Source of the DNA: Rhizobium sp. Q54
GTDB taxonomy: Bacteria; Bacteroidota; Bacteroidia; Flavobacteriales; Flavobacteriaceae
Reading direction: 5' to 3'
Length of the DNA: 11,643 nt
Assembly (NCBI GenBank): GCA_943324395.2
Contig: CALPLL020000042.1
Coordinates: forward strand, 1 to 11,643
The notes below the pieces were generated by a model. It was not told where the DNA came from. It saw only the letters and a list, made by a program, of their open reading frames with translations, and made no database searches. Shown in pieces: positions 6,727 through 11,643 of this stretch. Position numbers and translations under genes: made by a program. The stretch's first letter is position 1, and every line of letters begins with the position of its first letter.

Positions 6727-9492
6727 ATGAAAGAAGAAACTTTTTTAGATAAAATAGCCCAAGTAATTATTAAGGATTATTTCAATAATCTTTCTAATAC
6801 TGTTGTGATTTTGCCAAATAAAAGAGCAAAAATATTTTTAATTGATTCTTTAAAAAATCAAATTCAAAATAATATTATATGCCCTAAAATTATTAGTATT
6901 GAAGATTTTATTCAAGAAATTTCTGCAATTAGAGCAATTGATTCGATTGAACTAGTATTTGAATTCTATGAGGTTTATTTAAAGTTGACCGAAGTTAAAA
7001 ACCAACAGTCATTTGATTTATTTGCCAATTGGGCAAAAATGTTATTAAAAGATTTTAACGAAATAGACAGGTATTTATTAGATCCAAATCATGTGCTTTC
7101 CTATTTAAAAGACATTGAAGATATTAAAAAATGGGGAATTGAAGTTGAAAATAAAACCAAATTACTCGAAAATTATATTGATTTTTGGAAGTTACTACCC
7201 AATTACTACGAATCTTTTTACCATCATTTGTTGCAAAAAGGTATAGGTTATCAAGGGTTAATTTATCGAGAAGCGGTAAATAAATTAAGCTCATTTTCTA
7301 AATCTGTACCTGACACAAAATATATTTTTGCTGGATTTAATGCGCTAAATGCCGCCGAAGAAAAAATCGTTCAAAGTCTATTAGCTGCCAAACAAGCGAA
7401 AATTTATTGGGATATTGATCAAGCATTTCTAAATGATCCTTATCATGATGCAGGATTATTTATTAGAAGGTTTAAAGATAAATGGTCTCATTATAAGTCC
7501 AATCCTTTTGAATGGATTGCCAATGATTTTTTGAACTTTAAAAAGAATATCAATATTATTGGAACTCCAAAATCTATTGGTCAAGCTAAAATTGCTGGAG
7601 GCATAATTGATGAATTGATAGCAAACGATCCTAAAATTTCTTTGGATAAAGTGGCGGTTGTTTTAGGCGATGAGAACATGTTGATTCCACTACTTTATTC
7701 TCTTCCTTCAAGTGTTGGGTCGCTAAATATTACAATGGGTTTTTCAAGTAAGAACAATCCAGCCCAGATATTAATTGCGAAGTTGTTTAAAATGCACACG
7801 GCAGCTTTGTCAAGAAATGGCAATAATTATGTTTTTTATTATAAAGACGTCTTGGGAATACTAACGCATCCATTAATTGAGCCTTATTCCAATACGAGTA
7901 CTTTAGTAAACACGATAATTCAATACAATTACACCTTCATAACCCACCAAAAAATTATTGAATTAAATCCTAATCCTAGTGACTTATTTCTTTTGTTATT
8001 TGGAAAATGGGAAGAGGGCTCCTTAAAAGTTCTTTCAGTTGTATCTCAATTATTACAAACAATAAAAGGGAATTTAAGCAATGATAATGAAGAGGAAAAA
8101 ATTACAAAAGCTTTCATTTTTTCAATTTTTAAAGTCATTAATAAACTAATAAGTTATTATTCTAAATACAATCATATCAATACTATTGATACACTTCACG
8201 CGATTTACAAACAAGTAATTGACCTCGCTGAGGTTTCATTTGAAGGCGAACCATTAAATGGGTTACAAATTATGGGTGTTCTTGAAAGTCGTGTTTTAGA
8301 CTTTGAAACTGTTATAATTACCTCTTTAAATGAAGGGAAATTGCCAGCTGGAAAATCGCAAAATTCTTTTATTCCCTATGATGTAAAAAGAGAATTAGAA
8401 CTCCCTACTTTCAAAGAAAAAGATGCGATTTATACCTATCACTTTTACCATTTGTTACAACGAGCTAAAAACGTTTACCTACTTTATAACACCGAAAGCG
8501 AGGGATTGGATGCTGGTGAAAAAAGTCGTTTTATAACCCAGTTACAAGTAGAATACGAAGATCAACATAATTTGATACCAGCAATTTACAATGCGGTTCT
8601 TCCCGAAAAAGCGAATCAACCAATGGTGATTCCTAAATCGGAATCGGTTATGGCACGTTTAAAAGAAATTGCCGAGAAGGGCTTTTCACCAACCACCTTA
8701 ACAAGTTATATCCGTAATCCAATTCAATTTTATTTTCAAAGAATTTTAAAAATTAAAGGCGTAGAAGAAGTTGAGGAGAATATTGCGGTCAATACATTAG
8801 GGACAATAATTCATGAAACCTTAAAATCACTCTATGATCCATTTATAGGTAAATTTATTTCTGAAAGTGACATTTTAAACTGCATTAAGCAAATTGATGT
8901 AGAAGTAATGAAACAATTCAAAATTGTATATAAAGAAGGTGAAATAAAAAAAGGTAGAAATTTATTAGCTTTTGAAGTAGCTAAACGAAATGTATATAAT
9001 TTCTTGAAAGTGGAATTAGAGAGTGTTATCGCTGGTGATGTCATTAAAATACTTGCATTGGAACAACGATATGAGCGAACTTTTGAGCATTCGAGTTTGC
9101 CTTTTCCAATAAAAATTGGTGGATCTGTTGATAGAATTGAGTTACGAAATGGGATTCTTAGAATCATAGATTATAAAACAGGAAAAGTTGATAAAGGCAC
9201 TGTAACACTAACTACTTGGACAGATCTTACAAAAGATATCGTTAACGAAAAAATTATTCAAGTTTTAGCTTATGCTTTTATGTATGAAGAAATGGCATTT
9301 GAGCAACAGATGGAAGCTGGAATAATTTCCTTCAAAAATTTAAAATCTGGTTTTTTACCATTTACATTCAAAGAAGGAAAAGAACTTAATACTATCATAA
9401 CTAAAGAAACAATTAATCAATATTTAGAGCAAATTACTATTTTATTGGTTGAGATATTTGATGAAAATATTCCGTTTGAGGAGAAAGTTTAG
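6727..9492 (+). CDS. AddB-like PD-(D/E)XK nuclease family protein
   Basis: This 921-residue protein is the probable AddB-type partner of the helicase encoded upstream, for processing double-strand DNA ends before RecA loading. The C-terminal nuclease has H696 (GTIIHE), D802 (SVDRIEL), D815-Y-K817 (IIDYKTGKV) and a following IIQVLAYAF helix, a complete RecB-family nuclease set. The N-terminal half resembles a degenerate UvrD fold: it opens with VVILPNKRAKIFL where a helicase would carry Walker A, so no ATPase is expected. Firmicute AddB has an iron-sulfur cluster with one cysteine before the nuclease motif and three after. Here the first position is N664 (YIRNPIQFYF) and the C-terminus has no cysteines, so the cluster appears absent. 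The ATG at 6727 is the only reasonable start, since the next methionine is over 100 codons on. The gene begins directly after a terminator and no promoter is obvious. It faces the alpha/beta hydrolase gene convergently, 36 bp apart. Confidence 0.85.
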   Translation: MKEETFLDKIAQVIIKDYFNNLSNTVVILPNKRAKIFLIDSLKNQIQNNIICPKIISIEDFIQEISAIRAIDSIELVFEFYEVYLKLTEVKNQQSFDLFANWAKMLLKDFNEIDRYLLDPNHVLSYLKDIEDIKKWGIEVENKTKLLENYIDFWKLLPNYYESFYHHLLQKGIGYQGLIYREAVNKLSSFSKSVPDTKYIFAGFNALNAAEEKIVQSLLAAKQAKIYWDIDQAFLNDPYHDAGLFIRRFKDKWSHYKSNPFEWIANDFLNFKKNINIIGTPKSIGQAKIAGGIIDELIANDPKISLDKVAVVLGDENMLIPLLYSLPSSVGSLNITMGFSSKNNPAQILIAKLFKMHTAALSRNGNNYVFYYKDVLGILTHPLIEPYSNTSTLVNTIIQYNYTFITHQKIIELNPNPSDLFLLLFGKWEEGSLKVLSVVSQLLQTIKGNLSNDNEEEKITKAFIFSIFKVINKLISYYSKYNHINTIDTLHAIYKQVIDLAEVSFEGEPLNGLQIMGVLESRVLDFETVIITSLNEGKLPAGKSQNSFIPYDVKRELELPTFKEKDAIYTYHFYHLLQRAKNVYLLYNTESEGLDAGEKSRFITQLQVEYEDQHNLIPAIYNAVLPEKANQPMVIPKSESVMARLKEIAEKGFSPTTLTSYIRNPIQFYFQRILKIKGVEEVEENIAVNTLGTIIHETLKSLYDPFIGKFISESDILNCIKQIDVEVMKQFKIVYKEGEIKKGRNLLAFEVAKRNVYNFLKVELESVIAGDVIKILALEQRYERTFEHSSLPFPIKIGGSVDRIELRNGILRIIDYKTGKVDKGTVTLTTWTDLTKDIVNEKIIQVLAYAFMYEEMAFEQQMEAGIISFKNLKSGFLPFTFKEGKELNTIITKETINQYLEQITILLVEIFDENIPFEEKV

Positions 9493-9528
9493 AGTTTTTT
9501 TTAACCATAAAAGCAGGTATAGAAAAGA

Positions 9529-10311
9529 TTATATTCCTTTAAGAAATCTCAAAACAACCTTTTCCAAATCCATTTTATTTTCAATGTGACTCATATGTCC
9601 ATCAGGGAATGTAATTAATTCGGCATTGGTGTTTTTAATTTGAGTCATATTTTCATTATAAATCAATACGCCGTCTTTTTTTCCTAGAATTAGCATTTTA
9701 GGAAAATTCGATTCTTTCAATATAAATTGTCTATCTTTTCTAATTTTCATGCCTTCTAATGAAGCAATAATTCCTTGCAATGGCGTTTTTAAAGCCTCTA
9801 ATTTTACCTTTTCAATTTCATTTTCTAGTCGGTCACGATTATTTTCACTAAATAAATTAACAATCGACATTCTAACAAAATTGATGTAATTCTGTTTTAC
9901 AGCTTTAATAGCTCGATCCCGATTTAATTTTCGTTCTTCACTATCTTCTTTCGCTGTGGAATTTAATAAAACAAGTCCTTTTATAAATTGTGGATATAAT
10001 TCTGCAAAAGCTAATGCAACATATCCACCCATAGAATGCCCTATAATTATAGTTTTTCTAATTTTAAGATTAGATAAAACAGCTTTTACTATTTCAGCAT
10101 TCTCTTCCATCGAATGAACATAGCCAAGGCAATCAGAATCTCCATGGCCCAATAAATCAATTGAAATAACTCTATTTTTTTCAGCTAATTTAGGAGCCAA
10201 ATCTTTCCACATTGTTTTATTTTCTAAAAACCCATGAAGTAAAACCACGGCAGTTCCTGTCCCAATATCGGAATAAGAAATGGCAGTGTTTTTATAGATA
10301 ATTTGTTTCAT
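9529..10311 (-). CDS. Alpha/beta fold hydrolase
   Basis: This 260-residue serine hydrolase of the alpha/beta fold has no signal peptide, so it is probably cytoplasmic. The oxyanion-hole region is LLHGFLE (H26-G27), the nucleophile is S93 in GHSMGGY, the acid is probably D213 in ILGKKDG, and the base is H239 in PDGHMSHIE, so the triad looks complete. SIDLLGHGDSD (50-60) is the conserved loop after strand beta-4. A helical cap lies at about residues 123-195. The length and motifs fit the MenH/haloperoxidase/esterase-like group, but the substrate cannot be read from sequence. Its gene is convergent with addB (36 bp apart, no clear terminator) and follows the aminopeptidase gene on the same strand after 107 bp that hold a terminator, so it is probably transcribed separately. 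Confidence 0.9.
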   Translation of the reverse strand: MKQIIYKNTAISYSDIGTGTAVVLLHGFLENKTMWKDLAPKLAEKNRVISIDLLGHGDSDCLGYVHSMEENAEIVKAVLSNLKIRKTIIIGHSMGGYVALAFAELYPQFIKGLVLLNSTAKEDSEERKLNRDRAIKAVKQNYINFVRMSIVNLFSENNRDRLENEIEKVKLEALKTPLQGIIASLEGMKIRKDRQFILKESNFPKMLILGKKDGVLIYNENMTQIKNTNAELITFPDGHMSHIENKMDLEKVVLRFLKGI

Positions 10312-10325
10312 TGATATATTTCGTG

Positions 10326-10357
10326 CAAAAATAAGGCTAAAATTTCTACAAAATAAA
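10326..10357 (-). promoter_or_regulatory. Possible promoter of the alpha/beta hydrolase gene
   Basis: On the minus strand TATTTTTG (10333-10326) fits the -7 consensus TAnnTTTG. TTTA (10357-10354) stands 20 nt upstream, three of four bases of TTTG. The leader would be only about 10 nt before the ATG at 10311. The -33 box overlaps the T-tract of the upstream terminator, so chance is possible. Confidence 0.4.
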
Positions 10358-10383
10358 AAACGGTTTACATTTCTGCAAACCGT
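10351..10383 (-). terminator. Rho-independent terminator of the aminopeptidase gene
   Basis: On the minus strand ACGGTTT (10383-10377) pairs with AAACCGT (10366-10360) around a 10-nt loop and is followed by TTTTTTATTT. It begins 35 nt after the aminopeptidase stop codon. The 7-bp stem is modest, but the T-tract and position fit. It separates the aminopeptidase transcript from the hydrolase gene. Confidence 0.75.
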
Positions 10384-10418
10384 CTATTATCTATTTGTCT
10401 ATATTCTTTTTATCTAAA

Positions 10419-11643
10419 TTATGCATTCATAATCGTTTCAATTTCTTCAATTTCGATTGGAATATTCTGCATCAAATTAAAAGGATTTCCTTTTTCTTGA
10501 ATAACAACATTGTCTTCTAATCGAATTCCGAAACCTTCTTCTGGAATATAAATTCCTGGCTCAACTGTAAACACCATATTGGCTTGCATTGGCTCAGTCA
10601 AAATACCATAATCATGAGTATCTAAGCCCAAGTGGTGGGAAGTTCCATGCATGAAATATTTTTTATATGCAGGCCATTCAGGGTTTTCATTTTGAACATC
10701 GGCCTTGTCAATTAATCCTAAACCTAATAATTCTGAAGTCATTAATTTACCAACTTCAACATGATATTGTTTCCAATTAGTTCCTGGAGTTAGCATTTTT
10801 GTAGCTTCATTTTTCACATTCAAAACAGCGTTATAAACTGCTTTTTGTCTTTCAGAAAAACGACCAGAAACAGGAATCATACGTGTCATATCACTAGAAT
10901 AATTCGCATATTCGGCAGCAACATCCAATAATATCAAATCACCAGCTTTACAAACTTGGTTATTTTCAATATAATGCAAAACATTAGCGTTATTTCCCGA
11001 GGCAATTATTGGAGTATAAGCAAAACCTTTGGATCTATTTCGAATAAATTCGTGAATAAATTCGGCTTCAATTTCATATTCAGTTACATTTGGTTTTACA
11101 AATGACAACACTCTTCGAAATCCTTTTTCGGTAATATTACAAGCATTCTGAATCAATTCAATTTCTTCTTTTTCCTTTACAGATCGAATGCGTTGTAAAA
11201 TCGGATTGCTTTTTGCAACAGCATGAGCAGGATATTTCTCTTTCCACCATTTTACAAAACGCGCCTCACGAGTTTCTGTTTCCACAGTTGCTCGGTAATG
11301 CTCATTAGTATTGATATAAATAGTTTCGGAATGGGTCATTAATTCGAATAAAATTTTCTCGAAATCTTGAAGCCAATAAACTGTTTTTATCCCTGAAACT
11401 TCAAATGCACGATCTTTAGAAAGTTTTTCGCCTTCCCAAATCGCAATGTGGTCGTTGGTTTCTTTTAGGAATAATATTTCTTTTTGGTGCTCATAAGGGG
11501 CATCTGGAAATAGCAACAAAATACTCTCTTCTTGATCTACTCCCGACAAATAAAAGATGTCGCGGTGTTGTGCAAATGGCAAAGTGCTATCGGCAGAAAC
11601 CGGGTAGATATCATTAGAATTAAAAACCGCCACACTTTTAGGC
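10419..11643 (-). CDS. Aminopeptidase P family (M24) metallopeptidase, N-terminus cut by the window edge
   Basis: This is a Xaa-Pro aminopeptidase-type enzyme that removes an N-terminal residue preceding proline using a dinuclear metal (usually manganese) centre. Numbering from the GTG at 11633 as residue 1, the M24 ligands are D237 (LLDVAAEY), D248 (SSDMTR), H333 (GTSHHLG), E358 (TVEPG) and E373 (RLEDN), with H340 (DTHD) as a further active-site histidine. All are present. The N-terminal third (to about 125) is the creatinase/AMP_N domain, with SADSTLPFAQHRDIFYLSG. The GTG is probably not the start: the frame stays open to the edge, with codons for Pro-Lys-Ser ahead of it, and the family usually has about 25 more residues. 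No signal peptide is visible in what remains. A terminator follows the stop codon. Confidence 0.93.
   Translation of the reverse strand, partial: PKSVAVFNSNDIYPVSADSTLPFAQHRDIFYLSGVDQEESILLLFPDAPYEHQKEILFLKETNDHIAIWEGEKLSKDRAFEVSGIKTVYWLQDFEKILFELMTHSETIYINTNEHYRATVETETREARFVKWWKEKYPAHAVAKSNPILQRIRSVKEKEEIELIQNACNITEKGFRRVLSFVKPNVTEYEIEAEFIHEFIRNRSKGFAYTPIIASGNNANVLHYIENNQVCKAGDLILLDVAAEYANYSSDMTRMIPVSGRFSERQKAVYNAVLNVKNEATKMLTPGTNWKQYHVEVGKLMTSELLGLGLIDKADVQNENPEWPAYKKYFMHGTSHHLGLDTHDYGILTEPMQANMVFTVEPGIYIPEEGFGIRLEDNVVIQEKGNPFNLMQNIPIEIEEIETIMNA

Noticed and set aside
9493..9528. A shared bidirectional terminator between addB and the hydrolase gene
   Set aside because: Only a T-run (9495-9502) is present. 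I could not find a stem of useful length on either strand.
10419..11633. GTG at 11633 as the true start of the aminopeptidase
   Set aside because: The frame remains open to the window edge, the codons ahead of it fit the family's N-terminus, and the protein would be about 25 residues shorter than usual.

Overview
The window looks like chromosomal DNA of a Flavobacterium-type member of the Bacteroidetes. The evidence is AT-rich sequence, A-rich start regions without strong Shine-Dalgarno motifs, promoters of the Bacteroidetes form TTTG-N19-TAnnTTTG, a beta-barrel/TSP3/OmpA outer-membrane protein, and intergenic repeats of a kind I recall from Flavobacterium genomes.

Layout from left to right. 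Positions 1-45 (minus) hold the first 15 codons of an Fe/Mn superoxide dismutase. Positions 46-308 are a divergent promoter region that also holds an imperfectly palindromic intergenic repeat and a 14-bp tandem repeat running into the next start codon. Positions 309-3941 (+) encode an AddA/RecB-like helicase-nuclease interrupted in frame by a foreign cassette of about 500 bp (2328-2833). Positions 3965-5155 (+) encode Kbl, glycine C-acetyltransferase, probably co-transcribed with the helicase. Positions 5264-6664 (+) encode an OmpA-family protein with its own promoter and a strong terminator. Positions 6727-9492 (+) encode an AddB-like PD-(D/E)XK nuclease. Positions 9529-10311 (minus) encode an alpha/beta hydrolase convergent with addB. 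Positions 10419-11643 (minus) encode an M24 aminopeptidase P family enzyme cut by the window edge.

How the genes relate. The two large nuclease proteins are probably the two subunits of an AddAB-type double-strand-end resection enzyme. Their genes are separated here by a threonine/glycine metabolism gene and an outer-membrane protein gene. The remaining genes are housekeeping functions with no evident link to DNA repair.

The most unusual feature is the cassette in the helicase gene. It encodes a DUF559 (Vsr-like PD-(D/E)XK) endonuclease domain, has no stop codon, and is flanked by inverted GC-rich palindromic arms that are themselves translated. Removing 501 bp restores a 1043-residue helicase with all motifs intact. 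This looks like a selfish or domesticated endonuclease element that inserts into protein-coding genes without breaking the frame and without intein splicing motifs.
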